From VRUE01 sp035712345 (GTDB lineage: Bacteria; Actinomycetota; Thermoleophilia; Solirubrobacterales; 70-9), in contig DASTAY010000056.1 in the NCBI GenBank assembly GCA_035712345.1, forward strand, positions 1 to 64,000: a DNA stretch of 64,000 bases. Direction: 5' to 3'. A program made the translations under genes and the position numbers. Positions within the stretch are counted from its first letter, which is position 1. Every line of letters begins with the position of its first letter. Shown here piece after piece: positions 41,513-49,930 of this stretch. A model generated the notes under the pieces. That model did not search any database. It saw nothing but the letters and a program-made list of their open reading frames with translations, and was not told the DNA's origin.

Positions 41513-43244
41513 GCTGCTCCTCCAGGTTTGGGATCTGTCCCGGCTCGCTCGGCGCGGCCGCCGGCTCCTCGGCGTGGTGATAGCGGCCGCCGCGCAGCAG
41601 CGAGGCCGCCGCGGCGACCAGACAGGCGACGATGGCGAAGACGAAGGCGATGTCGAGGCCGTCGCGGAAGGGCCCGGAGATCAGGTGGGGGAAGAAGTCG
41701 GCGCCGGTGAGCGCGGCATGGGCATGGGACGGCAGGGCGGCGAGCGTTTCCGCGCCGACCAGGTGCTGGACCGGGTTGTAGCCGAGGAAGGCCGCGAAGA
41801 GGACCGAGATCGGCGGCGCGTGGGAGGCGCGATGCGCGACGGCCGCGGGCACGCCGTGCGCCTGCAGGCCGCTGCTCAACGTGTGCGGCAGGCTCGAGGC
41901 GAGCCCGACGATCATCAGCGTGAAGAAGATCCCGATCGAGAGCACCTGGGCGGAGTTCTGGAAGGTCTGGTTCATGCCGCCCCCGGCGCCGCGGTCGGCG
42001 GCCGGGAGGCTGTTCATCACCGCGGCCCGGTTGGGCGAGGCGAACATGCCCATCGAGATCCCGTTGAAGAAGAGGATCGCGGCGAAGATCCAGTAGGTGA
42101 AGTCGGTCGGCAGGGCCATCAGCATCGCGAAGCTGGCCGCGGCGCCGACCATGCCACCGGTGGCGAAGAGGCGGGCGCCGTAGTGATCGGAGAGGTAGCC
42201 GGAGATCGGCCCGGCGATCAGGATTCCCAGGGTCAGCGGCAGCATGTAGATGCCGGCCCAGAGCGGCGTTTCGGTGAAGCTGTAGCCGTGCTGGGGCAGC
42301 CAGATCCCCTGCAGCCAGATGATCAGCATGAACATCAGGCCACCGCGCGCGACCGCGGCGAGGAAGGTCGAGAGCGTGCCGAAGGTGAAGGCGCGGATGC
42401 GGAAGAGCGCCAGCCGGAACATCGGCTCGGCGACGCGCAGCTCGATCGCGGCGAAGGCGGCGAGCGAGATCGCCGAGCCGGCGAAGAGGGCGAGCACCCG
42501 CGGGCTGCCCCAGCCGGTCGGCGAGCCGCCGTAGGGGCGGATGCCGTAGGTGACCGCGACCATGATGAGGACCAGGCCGAGGGCGAAGGTGACGTTGCCC
42601 CACCAGTCGATCTTGGCCCGCCGCGGGGTGCTGATCTCCTTCAGTTTCAGGTAGGCCCAGACCGTGCCGAAGAGGCCGACCGGGACCGAGATCAAGAAGA
42701 CCAGCCGCCAGTCGATCGGCGCGAGCAGGCCGCCGAGGACGAGGCCGACGAACATGCCGCTGACGCCGACGATGTTGTTGATCCCGAGCGCCATGCCGCG
42801 CTGGTTGACCGGGAAGGCGTCGGTGATGATCGCCGCCGCGTTGGCCAGCAGGCAGGCGCCGCCGACCCCCTGGACGATGCGGAAGACCACGAGATAGGTG
42901 GCGCCCGCTTGTCCGGTCAGCCAGTTGATCGTCAGGAACAGCGAGGCGACGGTGTAGATGACGAAACCGAGGTTGTAGATGCGCACGCGGCCGAACATGT
43001 CGCCGAGCCGGCCGAGGCTGACGATCAGCACGCTGGTCACGACGAGGTAGCCGAGGATCATCCAGAGCAGGTAGGCGCTGTTGGCGGGGACGAGCGGGTC
43101 GAGGTGGATGCCGCGGAAGATGGCCGGCATCGCGATCAGCGTGATCGAGGCGTCGAGCGTCGCCAGCAGCACCGCCAGGGTGGTGTTGGACAGCGCGATC
43201 CACTTGTAGCGGTCGCCGGCCGCGCCGCCGTTCGCGCGGCTCAC
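41502..43244 (-). CDS. MFS exporter, DHA2 family (operon copy B)
   Basis: 580 residues, longer than the other DHA2 proteins here, with 14 predicted helices. Marks: LLATLDASITLIAMPAIFRG (motif D1), LGRLGDMFGRVRIYNLGF (motif A), RIVQGVGGACLLANAAAIIT and GMALGINNIVGVSGMFVGLV (motif C region). Long extracytoplasmic loops follow helix 13. Start overlaps UspA by 4 bases (coding overlap). A second MFS gene lies one gene upstream, so two related exporters are made together. Substrate unknown. Confidence 0.9.
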   Translation of the reverse strand: MSRANGGAAGDRYKWIALSNTTLAVLLATLDASITLIAMPAIFRGIHLDPLVPANSAYLLWMILGYLVVTSVLIVSLGRLGDMFGRVRIYNLGFVIYTVASLFLTINWLTGQAGATYLVVFRIVQGVGGACLLANAAAIITDAFPVNQRGMALGINNIVGVSGMFVGLVLGGLLAPIDWRLVFLISVPVGLFGTVWAYLKLKEISTPRRAKIDWWGNVTFALGLVLIMVAVTYGIRPYGGSPTGWGSPRVLALFAGSAISLAAFAAIELRVAEPMFRLALFRIRAFTFGTLSTFLAAVARGGLMFMLIIWLQGIWLPQHGYSFTETPLWAGIYMLPLTLGILIAGPISGYLSDHYGARLFATGGMVGAAASFAMLMALPTDFTYWIFAAILFFNGISMGMFASPNRAAVMNSLPAADRGAGGGMNQTFQNSAQVLSIGIFFTLMIVGLASSLPHTLSSGLQAHGVPAAVAHRASHAPPISVLFAAFLGYNPVQHLVGAETLAALPSHAHAALTGADFFPHLISGPFRDGLDIAFVFAIVACLVAAAASLLRGGRYHHAEEPAAAPSEPGQIPNLEEQHAS

Positions 43245-43672
43245 GAGCCGAGCTCCGCGCGCATCATCAGCACCGGGATCGTCGCCGAGTGCAGGAGCCG
43301 CTCGGAGACCGAGCCGAGCAGCGCCCGCCGCACGCGGCTGTGTCCGTGCGAGCCCATCACCAGCAGGTCGTGATCGCCCTGGCCGACGATGCGGAGGATC
43401 GTCTCGGCGATCGGCCCGTGCTCGAGCCGGGTGGTGACGCCGACGTCGTCGGGGAGCTTCTCGGTCGCCTCGCGGAGGATCTTCACGTAGAGCTCGGTGA
43501 GGTCCTGCGGCGGGGCGACTCCGGCGCCGACCGGCTTCGGCGGTGGCGGCACGACCGTCAGCAGGGTCAGTCGCGCGTTCTGGTCGTGGGCGAGGGAGAC
43601 CGCGTGGCGCAGGGCGGCATCGGCATCCGGCGAGCCGTCGATGGCGACGAGGATGTTGCGATACCAGCTCAC
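43241..43672 (-). CDS. Universal stress protein (UspA family)
   Basis: 143 residues, single Usp domain. It starts YRNILVAIDGSPDADAALRH and carries VMGSHGHSRVRRALLGSVSE, the ATP-binding G-2x-G-9x-G-S/T motif, so it is probably the nucleotide-binding type. Overlaps by 4 bases on both sides with MFS genes. Usp proteins respond to starvation, oxidative or pH stress; a Usp between two exporters suggests a stress link, which is inferred. Confidence 0.92.
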   Translation of the reverse strand: MSWYRNILVAIDGSPDADAALRHAVSLAHDQNARLTLLTVVPPPPKPVGAGVAPPQDLTELYVKILREATEKLPDDVGVTTRLEHGPIAETILRIVGQGDHDLLVMGSHGHSRVRRALLGSVSERLLHSATIPVLMMRAELGS

Positions 43673-45120
43673 GACTCGGTCGCCCCTGCGGTGACGAGGG
43701 CCCCGCCCACCCCGGCGCGCGGCGGCTTCGGCACGGCGATGCTCGCCACGCCGGCGAGCAGGCAGGCGCCGGCGGCCAGCAGGAAGGCGAAGGTGAAGCC
43801 CTGGTCGGTCGGCAACCCGGCGGCGGTGACAGTGCCGGCGATCAGGCTGGCGCCGAGCTGGCCGCCGAGCGCGCCGCCGAGCGTCCGCATCACCGTGTTG
43901 ACCCCGGTGGCGACGGCCGTCTGCTGGGGCGGCACCGCCTCGACGATGAGGTTGGCGAGCGAGGCGAAGGCAAGGCCGATCCCGGCGCCGAGCAGGGCGG
44001 TCGAGAAGTAGACGTCGACCGGATCGGTGTGGGCGACGGTGATCAGCGCGAAGGCCAGCGCCGAGGCCATCGAGCCGGCGATCAGGGTGACCCGCGAGCC
44101 GACCCGGCCGGCCAGCGAGCCGGCGATCGGGCTGACGATCAACATCATCATCGTGCAGGGCAGGAGGAAGAGCCCGGCCTCGGTGACCGAGGCGCCGAAG
44201 CCGTAGCCGGAGCTGACCGGCGCCTCGGTGAACTCGGGGAAGAGGATGAAGGAGCTGTACATCCCGGCGCCGACCAGGAAGGCGGCGGCGTTGACCGTCC
44301 AGACCCCCCGGATGCGCATCAGCTTCATGTCGACCAGCGGCTCGCGCATGCGGTCCTCAACCCGTATCCAGACGGCCATGACGAGGAGCGCGGCGCCGAC
44401 CAGGCCGAGCACGCGCGGATCGCCCCAACCCCACTGCGCCGTCTGGCTGATCCCGAGCAGCAGCAGGACGAGCCAGCCGGAGAGCAGCAGCGAGCCGATC
44501 CAGTCGACCCGCCCCGGCGACTTGAGCGGCGACTCGGGCACGAAGAAGATCGTCGCCACGGTGGCGGCGACGACGGCGATCAACGGGAACCAGAAGAGCC
44601 AGTGATAGTCGAAGGCGGCGATGATCGGGCCGGCGAGGATGATCCCGAGGCCGCCGCCGATGCCGAGGATCGCCGAGATCATCGCGATCCCCTGGGCCGC
44701 CTTGTCGCGCGGGAACTCGTCGCGGATGATGCCGAAGGCGAGCGGGAAGATCGCCCCGCCGGAGCCCTGTACGACGCGGGCGAAGATCAGCATCCCGATC
44801 GAGTTGGAGACCGCGGCGAGCAGGGTGCCGATCGCGAGCACGAGCAGCGTGATCACCAGCGTCCGCTCCTTGCCGAACATGTCGCCGAGGCGGCCGACGA
44901 TCGGGGTCAGGACCGAGGCGCTCAGCAGGTAGCCGGTGAGCAACCAGGCCGTCGCGGTGGCCGAGGCGTGCAGGTCTTCCTGGATAGCGGGAAGGGCGGG
45001 AGCCACCGCCGACTGCAGCAGCGCGTAGGAAGCGCCGGCCAGCGCCAGCACCGCGAAGGTGATGCCGTAGTGCTGCCGCGCGCGACCGCCGGCGGTGTTA
45101 TTGTCATCAAGCGATGACAT
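43669..45120 (-). CDS. MFS exporter, DHA2 family (operon copy A, first gene)
   Basis: 483 residues, 14 predicted helices. Marks: SYALLQSAVAPALPAIQEDL (motif D1-like), WLLTGYLLSASVLTPIVGRL (motif B region), GDMFGKERTL (motif A) and ARVVQGSGGAIFPLAFGIIR. Its start codon overlaps the divergent TetR start codon in the sequence ATGACAT, inside a palindromic operator. Repressor binding would therefore cover both start sites. The following UspA gene overlaps by 4 bases, so the operon is MFS-UspA-MFS-MBL. Confidence 0.9.
   Translation of the reverse strand: MSSLDDNNTAGGRARQHYGITFAVLALAGASYALLQSAVAPALPAIQEDLHASATATAWLLTGYLLSASVLTPIVGRLGDMFGKERTLVITLLVLAIGTLLAAVSNSIGMLIFARVVQGSGGAIFPLAFGIIRDEFPRDKAAQGIAMISAILGIGGGLGIILAGPIIAAFDYHWLFWFPLIAVVAATVATIFFVPESPLKSPGRVDWIGSLLLSGWLVLLLLGISQTAQWGWGDPRVLGLVGAALLVMAVWIRVEDRMREPLVDMKLMRIRGVWTVNAAAFLVGAGMYSSFILFPEFTEAPVSSGYGFGASVTEAGLFLLPCTMMMLIVSPIAGSLAGRVGSRVTLIAGSMASALAFALITVAHTDPVDVYFSTALLGAGIGLAFASLANLIVEAVPPQQTAVATGVNTVMRTLGGALGGQLGASLIAGTVTAAGLPTDQGFTFAFLLAAGACLLAGVASIAVPKPPRAGVGGALVTAGATES
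45102..45119. promoter_or_regulatory. TetR operator spanning two divergent start codons
   Basis: Perfect inverted repeat TGTCATC-AAGC-GATGACA. The right arm contains the TetR ATG and touches the MFS start on the other strand. An outer pair GTGTTA/TAACAC is also present. Binding by the TetR product would shut both directions. Confidence 0.65.
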
Positions 45121-45692
45121 CGGCTGGTGACAAGGCTAACACGGCGCCTCGGCCGCGCGACTCCGAGGCCAGTCGCCGTGCGCTGCTCGACGCCGGTCGC
45201 GACCTCTTCGACGAGGTCGGCTACGACCGCGCGACGACGCGCGAGATCGGCGAGCGCGCCGGCGTCGACCCGGCCCTGATCGCGCGTTACTTCGGCGGCA
45301 AGGAGGGGCTGTTCCTGGCGACGATCGCCGAGGGCCCGGTGGGCGACGAGGACGGGCCCGCCGACTTCGAGCCCAAGACGGTCCTCTCCTATCTGCTCGA
45401 GCGCTGGGACGAGCGCGGTCACGGACCGGTCAGCCGCGCCCTCGCCAGCCCGACCCTGAGCGAGGAGGTCCGCACCCAGGTCCGCGCCGTCGTCGGCGGG
45501 CGGTTGGTCGAGCCCCTGGTCGACGAGCTGCGCAGAGCCGGCTGCGAGCAGCCCGAGCTGCGCGCCGAGCTGCTCGTCGCACTCGCTCTCGGCGTCGCCG
45601 TCACCCGTGCCAACGGCACCCTCGCCGACCTCGCCGACGCCTCGCTCGAGGACGTCATCGCCACCCTGGGCCCGCTCGCCGACGCGCTCTAG
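45114..45692 (+). CDS. TetR-family repressor of the divergent MFS operon
   Basis: 192 residues. HTH: RRALLDAGRDLFDEVGYDRA, then TTREIGERAGVDPALIARYF, then GGKEGLFLATI, the classic AcrR-like N-terminus. The effector domain contains TLSEEVRTQVRAVVGGRLVE and LLVALALGVAVTRA, similar to TetR_C_17-like tails. Its start overlaps the MFS start by 7 bases and lies within an inverted repeat, which strongly suggests autoregulation and control of the exporters. Unlike the 14.9-21.4 kb TetR cluster it has no PYLG ending. Confidence 0.92.
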   Translation: MTSAGDKANTAPRPRDSEASRRALLDAGRDLFDEVGYDRATTREIGERAGVDPALIARYFGGKEGLFLATIAEGPVGDEDGPADFEPKTVLSYLLERWDERGHGPVSRALASPTLSEEVRTQVRAVVGGRLVEPLVDELRRAGCEQPELRAELLVALALGVAVTRANGTLADLADASLEDVIATLGPLADAL

Positions 45693-45880
45693 GCGCGAAG
45701 AATTCACGGCTCGATGACGGCTTCGACCGGGTCGACGCCAACGTGCACGCAACCCGCACCGAGCTGGCGTCGTTCCGCGTCGAGACGAATGAGCGTTTCG
45801 ACAAGCTCGAAGAGAAACTCGAAAAGCGCTTCGACCGCTGGGAGGATCGTTTCGATCGCTGGCGCCGGGTCTACATCTAG
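45693..45880 (+). pseudogene. Remnant of a coiled-coil protein (FDRW-type heptads)
   Basis: Open frame without normal start encodes DDGFDRVDANVHATRTELAS, then FRVETNERFDKLEEKLEKRF, then DRWEDRFDRWRRVYI and a stop. The regular Phe-Asp-Arg heptads are typical of short coiled-coil proteins. Only the C-terminal part remains; a GTG at 45743 could still start a 45-residue peptide. It lies between the TetR stop and the convergent PNPOx stop. Either a decayed gene or a small coiled-coil peptide. Confidence 0.4.
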
Positions 45881-46486
45881 TCAGGGCGAGAGCAGGGTGA
45901 CGGCCCAGCCGTCGCCGTCGCGCTCGAAGAGGCGCCGCTCGTGAATCCGGTCGGGCGCTTCGCTCCACAGCTCGATCGCCTCCGGTCGCACGCGCAGGGC
46001 GCCCCAGTCGGGGGGGCACGGCGGCGCCGTCTCCTGTACCTCGGCGAGATGGGCCAGCCGGTCGCGCAGCGGGCCGAGCTCGTCGATCGGCTCGCCCTGG
46101 CGCGAGACCGTGGTCTGCAGCTGGTGCAGCAGGTCCCGCCGGTCGAACAGCTCCTCGGCCAGGGCACGCTCGGCGAGGGTCGCCTCGCCCACCACGTGCG
46201 CCTGGCGCCCCAGCGAGGGCCAGTGGAAGAGCAGGGCGACGTGCGGGTTGGCCTCGATCTCCCGTGCCTTGCGCGTCCACAGCGCCGAGGTGAAGACGAG
46301 CGCGTCGTCCTCCAGCAGCTTCAGCGTCACGGTCCGCGCCGACGGCCGCCCGTCGGCCCCGACCGTGACGAACGCCACCGAGCCCGGTTGCGCCAGCCCC
46401 GCGGTCCGCGCCTCCTCGATCCACTCGCCCAGCTCGGCCAGCGGCTCACCCGTCGGTCGACGCTCTTGGGGGTCCATAGGGCACAC
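45881..46486 (-). CDS. Pyridoxamine 5'-phosphate oxidase family (PdxH-like)
   Basis: 201 residues, normal length. FMN-binding split barrel: FVTVGADGRPSARTVTLKLL, then VFTSALWTRKAREIEANPHV, and VALLFHWPSLGRQAHVVGEA. The C-terminal PNPOx dimerisation segment is present: PDWGALRVRPEAIELWSEAP, then DRIHERRLFERDGDGW with the RxH active-site pair. PdxH makes pyridoxal phosphate from PNP/PMP. The gene stands alone; the start is MCPMDP or the ATG three codons later. Confidence 0.9.
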   Translation of the reverse strand: MCPMDPQERRPTGEPLAELGEWIEEARTAGLAQPGSVAFVTVGADGRPSARTVTLKLLEDDALVFTSALWTRKAREIEANPHVALLFHWPSLGRQAHVVGEATLAERALAEELFDRRDLLHQLQTTVSRQGEPIDELGPLRDRLAHLAEVQETAPPCPPDWGALRVRPEAIELWSEAPDRIHERRLFERDGDGWAVTLLSP

Positions 46487-46539
46487 GATGCTTCATCGAA
46501 GCAGCTCGCCCGTCGCCGGGTAGGCTGCCGTCCACGCCG

Positions 46540-47109
46540 ATGGAGGCCCACAAATCGTATGAGCGCTTCGAGCAGGGGCACCAGATAGCCGGCGACAGGG
46601 GTGGGCTCGAGTCGCATCACGGCCGCAACGCGGCGATGGTCGTCGGCGTGATGGCGGCCTTTCTCGCCGTCGCCGTCTTCCTCTCCAACGAGGCGGTGAA
46701 GGAGGTGATCACCGCCGAGACCCATCGCGCCGACGCCTCCGCCCGGCTGGAGAGCGACCGGGTCAAGATCGACGTCGCCAACGGCGACTCGGTGCTGTTG
46801 CGGACGCTCGCCGCGGGGAACCTGCAGCAACGCCGCGCCGCGATCCTGGCGGACAGGCACGAGGCCCGCGTCGCGCGCGAGCTGCAGCCGGAGGACGCCC
46901 GCCTCAATGCCGAGATCGCGGACCATCAGCACGAGGTCGACCACGCCAACACCCAGCACGTCGACTACGAGCTCGCCGCCGTCGGGCTGCAGGTCGGGAT
47001 CGTCCTCGCGTCGGTCTCGATCATCGCCCGTCGCCGCTGGCTGCTCGGCGCCGGGGGCGCGGTCGCGACCGCGGGCGTGCTGCTCCTCGTGGCCGGTCTG
47101 CTCGCCTAG
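46540..47109 (+). CDS. DUF4337 membrane protein
   Basis: 189 residues. Membrane helix after the N-terminal 30 residues (MVVGVMAAFLAVAVFLSNEA), then a long helical middle (about 60-130) with many Ala, Arg and Glu, and two C-terminal helices (ELAAVGLQVGIVLASVSIIA and LLGAGGAVATAGVLLLVAGL). This matches DUF4337, a family of unknown function common in bacteria. Starts divergently from PNPOx (53 bp apart) and ends 7 bases from the convergent methyltransferase stop. No functional hint from neighbours. Confidence 0.78.
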   Translation: MEAHKSYERFEQGHQIAGDRGGLESHHGRNAAMVVGVMAAFLAVAVFLSNEAVKEVITAETHRADASARLESDRVKIDVANGDSVLLRTLAAGNLQQRRAAILADRHEARVARELQPEDARLNAEIADHQHEVDHANTQHVDYELAAVGLQVGIVLASVSIIARRRWLLGAGGAVATAGVLLLVAGLLA

Positions 47110-47116
47110 AAGAGGC

Positions 47117-47938
47117 TCAGGGCTGCGCGGTCGAGGACGTCCCCGTCGGCCGCCCGACGACGATCGCCCAGCGCTGCGTGAAGTAGAGCTCGCCCTCGCG
47201 GCGCTGCGCTCGCATCCCGGTCGGCTCGCCGCCCTCCAGCTCCGTCGCCAGCTCGTCGCGGAGCTGGGCGGCGACGTCCTCCGGCGGGTTGCTCTGCGCG
47301 AGCCAGCGCTCCAGCGGCATCGGTTGGTCGCGCTCGGCCTCGTGGGTCAGCTCCAAGCCGGCCGCCTCCATTACCGCGCACAGCTCCTGCGTGGCGAGGG
47401 CCCGGGAGTGGGAGGGATCGCGCAGGCGCTCGCGGTGGTTGTAGGCCTCGGCGTGCTGCGGCTCGGCCGCGACGAGATCCATGATCCCGACGCGCCCGCC
47501 CGGGCGGCAGACACGGGCCATCTCGGCCAGGACCGCGGCGGGCTCCTCGAAGTGGTGCACGGCGAAGCGGCTGACGACGAGATCGAAGGAGTCGTCGAGG
47601 AAGGGCATGTCGTCGGCCTCGCCCCGCTGGAAGATCACGTTTGCGACGCCGCTGCGGTCGGCCTCGCGCTTGCCGACCGCGAGCATCTCGCCGGTCAGGT
47701 CGAGCACCGTCGCGCAGCGCACCTGCTCGGCATATGCGCGGGCGACGTGCCCCGTCCCGCCGGCCACGTCGAGGACCAGCTCCGCGTCCTCCGGGGGGAT
47801 GTTGCCAACCAGCCAGCTGAGCACCCGCGGGTCGCCGAACGAGTAGAGGTGGTCCTCGAAGCTCGCCGCCTGGCGCGCGAACTCCTCTTTCACCATCTGG
47901 TCGTGGCTGGGGACGCGGTCGCTCGGGTCGGTCGCCAT
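47117..47938 (-). CDS. Class I SAM-dependent methyltransferase (UbiE-like)
   Basis: 273 residues. Motif I LVLDVAGGTGHVARAYAEQV, a post-I acidic strand, motif II region DSFDLVVSRFAVHHFEEPAA, then RVCRPGGRVGIMDLVAAEPQ (motif III) are all present, as in UbiE/COQ5-type enzymes. The C-terminal half is helical with LTHEAERDQPMPLERWLAQS. The substrate is unknown; the missing menaquinone neighbours do not favour UbiE itself. PE-1 copy 5 lies 15 bases upstream of the start. Confidence 0.88.
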   Translation of the reverse strand: MATDPSDRVPSHDQMVKEEFARQAASFEDHLYSFGDPRVLSWLVGNIPPEDAELVLDVAGGTGHVARAYAEQVRCATVLDLTGEMLAVGKREADRSGVANVIFQRGEADDMPFLDDSFDLVVSRFAVHHFEEPAAVLAEMARVCRPGGRVGIMDLVAAEPQHAEAYNHRERLRDPSHSRALATQELCAVMEAAGLELTHEAERDQPMPLERWLAQSNPPEDVAAQLRDELATELEGGEPTGMRAQRREGELYFTQRWAIVVGRPTGTSSTAQP

Positions 47939-47953
47939 GGGCCACCATACCCA

Positions 47954-47998
47954 CGCCGTAGAGCTTCAGGTCGCTATGCGGGCCAAACCTCTACGGCG
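47954..47998 (-). repeat. Palindromic element PE-1, copy 5
   Basis: 45-bp copy upstream of the methyltransferase start and downstream of the NlpC-like gene, same orientation as copies 3-4. Left arm differs at several bases (GAGCTTCAGGTCG) but the outer CGCCGTAGAG/CTCTACGGCG arms are intact. Confidence 0.88.
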
Positions 47999-48017
47999 GA
48001 TGAGTCGCACTGCACGT

Positions 48018-48557
48018 TCAGAGCCCGATCGGGTGGCGGGCGACGAAGTTGCGCGGGCTGACGCGTTCGGCGTGCCAGCGCGGGCCGCTCACGCCGGGCA
48101 GGTCGTCGCGGGTGTCGAAGCGCAGGCCGGCGACGACCATGTAGACGTGCTCGTCGTTGGCGTAGACGGTGATCCAACGTCCCGGGCCGCCTTCGCCCCA
48201 GGAGGCGAGCTGGCCGGAGACCATCGTCGTCGCGAGCATGCCGCCCCCATGCAGGGCGAAGCCGACCGCGCCCGAGCAGTCGTAGCCGGGGGCCCACCAG
48301 CTCAGGTGGCCGCCGCCCCAGACGTAGGGCCGGTGGACGATGCGGTTGGCCGCCGCGATCGTGGCCTTGACCCGCGGCGGCGCGTTCGGCGGTGGGATCG
48401 CCTTTCCGTCGAGCAGCGTCGCGCCGCAGGTCTCGCTGCTCCGCGGCGCTTCGCTCGAGGCCGGGATGCAGCTGTAGCCCCAGGGCACCGCCTCGGCGTT
48501 CGCTCCCGCCGCGTCGAGCGCGGCGACCGCGGCCAGGGTCGCCAGCGCGAGCGCCAT
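48018..48557 (-). CDS. Secreted NlpC/P60-like protein
   Basis: 179 residues from the ATG that begins a signal peptide (MALALATLAAVAALDAAGAN). The mature part has RPYVWGGGHLSWWAPGYDCS, then GAVGFALHGGG, giving the catalytic Cys of the DCSG motif, and later NDEHVYMVVAG with a His at the expected place. NlpC/P60 enzymes cleave peptidoglycan stem peptides; this one is small and has no binding domain, so it may also be an amide hydrolase with another target. Divergent from the FGE-like gene (91 bp). Confidence 0.8.
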   Translation of the reverse strand: MALALATLAAVAALDAAGANAEAVPWGYSCIPASSEAPRSSETCGATLLDGKAIPPPNAPPRVKATIAAANRIVHRPYVWGGGHLSWWAPGYDCSGAVGFALHGGGMLATTMVSGQLASWGEGGPGRWITVYANDEHVYMVVAGLRFDTRDDLPGVSGPRWHAERVSPRNFVARHPIGL

Positions 48558-48648
48558 CCCTCTTGCGATCCGCCTCGAGATGGCGGTAAAGGCTACGCGG
48601 CGAGGGCCGATGGAGGCGTATGGGCGCTTGCGGCGAATCGAAGCGGCT

Positions 48649-49923
48649 ATGAGCTCACGACGCAGGATCACCGTCTCGGCAATTGCGACGATCTGCGCGG
48701 CCCTGGCCCTCGCGGCCCCCGTCGGGGCGGCCGCCGCCGGCAAGGGCGGGGTCGTCACGATCAAGACCGTCGAGGTCGGCGCACCCGGCAATCCCTCGGT
48801 GGGGATCGTCCCGTTCAGCGACGCGATCTACAAGTCCTGCGCCGAAGCGCCGCAGACGCAGCCCGCCTGCCAGCTGGTCGGCGGCGTCGGCTATCGCTAC
48901 GGCATCGGTCAGCTCGAGATCACCGTCGGCCAGTGGGTCAGGTTCCTCAACGTCGCCGACCCCACCGGAGTCGACGTGCACCATCTCTACGCGCCGACCG
49001 AGAGCGCCTCCGGCTGGCCCAAGTACGGCCAGATCGACATGACCGCCGGCGGACCGCGCGGCAGCCACTACTCGGTGGCGTCCCCCGAATGGGCGGACAA
49101 GCCCTACGGTTTCGCCAACTTCCTCCGCGCCGCCCGCTTCGTCAACTCCCTCTACAACGGTCGCGTGCTCTCGCGGCGGGCGAGCGCCGAAGGCGCCTTC
49201 AAGTACGTCACCTACGAGGTGCGGCTCTCCCGCCAGACCGAGCGCGGCATGTACGACCTGGCGAGGGAAAAGCGGACCGGCGCCACGCGGGCGCACAAGC
49301 GGGGCTTCGTCGTGCCCAGCCAGGACGAGTGGATCAAGGCCGCCTACTACGACCCCAACGGCGGCGGCACCTACTCCTACTGGAAGTACCCGACCAACCC
49401 CGGCGTCTTCGGCGACGGCAGCGCGACTGCGCCCAGCGTGACCGCGCTCGACCCGACCAACGGCAACGTCACCAACGCGGCGACCCAGCCGCTGGCGAAC
49501 TACCGCCCTTCGGGCGGCCCGGTGCCGAGCTGGTGCCCGGCGGCGATCTCGGTCGAAGCCTGCAACAGCGTCAACCCGTTCGGGATCGACCCGACCACCT
49601 ACGCCACCCTCTACCAGGGCAGCCTCGGCACGGTCGGCCAGGCGAAGACCCCGTCGCCTTGGGGCACGCTCGACCAGGGCGGCAACGCGGTCGAGTGGAC
49701 CGACACGATCACCCCGCCGCCGACCGGTCGCAGCGGCGTCCGCGTCTGGCGCCGCCTGCACGGCGGCATCGCCAACGCCCCCGCCTACCAGCTGTGGTTG
49801 TCGGCGGTCGGCCTGCAGCCGCAGGACAATGTCTTCTACGCCACCACCTACCCCTGGCTCGGCTTCCGCGTCGGCGTCGTCGGCAACCCGTTCGGGGCGG
49901 GCAGGACGCCGCACAAGCGCTAG
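48649..49923 (+). CDS. Secreted formylglycine-generating-enzyme-like (SUMF1/FGE) protein
   Basis: 424 residues. Signal peptide (ITVSAIATICAALALAAPVG) from the ATG giving MSSRRR; two upstream in-frame ATGs would add a basic extension. SUMF1-type marks: YGIGQLEITVGQWVRFLNVA, VPSQDEWIKAAYYDPNGGGT, YWKYPTNPG and DQGGNAVEWTDT. FGE oxidises sulfatase Cys; other members only bind or cap substrates. Cys residues are few (SWCPA, EACNS), so the FGE catalytic Cys pair is not assured. No sulfatase gene is seen here. Function therefore open. Confidence 0.85.
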   Translation: MSSRRRITVSAIATICAALALAAPVGAAAAGKGGVVTIKTVEVGAPGNPSVGIVPFSDAIYKSCAEAPQTQPACQLVGGVGYRYGIGQLEITVGQWVRFLNVADPTGVDVHHLYAPTESASGWPKYGQIDMTAGGPRGSHYSVASPEWADKPYGFANFLRAARFVNSLYNGRVLSRRASAEGAFKYVTYEVRLSRQTERGMYDLAREKRTGATRAHKRGFVVPSQDEWIKAAYYDPNGGGTYSYWKYPTNPGVFGDGSATAPSVTALDPTNGNVTNAATQPLANYRPSGGPVPSWCPAAISVEACNSVNPFGIDPTTYATLYQGSLGTVGQAKTPSPWGTLDQGGNAVEWTDTITPPPTGRSGVRVWRRLHGGIANAPAYQLWLSAVGLQPQDNVFYATTYPWLGFRVGVVGNPFGAGRTPHKR

Positions 49924-49930
49924 ACGCCTC

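Noticed and set aside
41016..43373. Long plus-strand frame antisense to the MFS and MBL genes
   Set aside because: No recognisable domain; the minus strand has intact transporter and hydrolase motifs.
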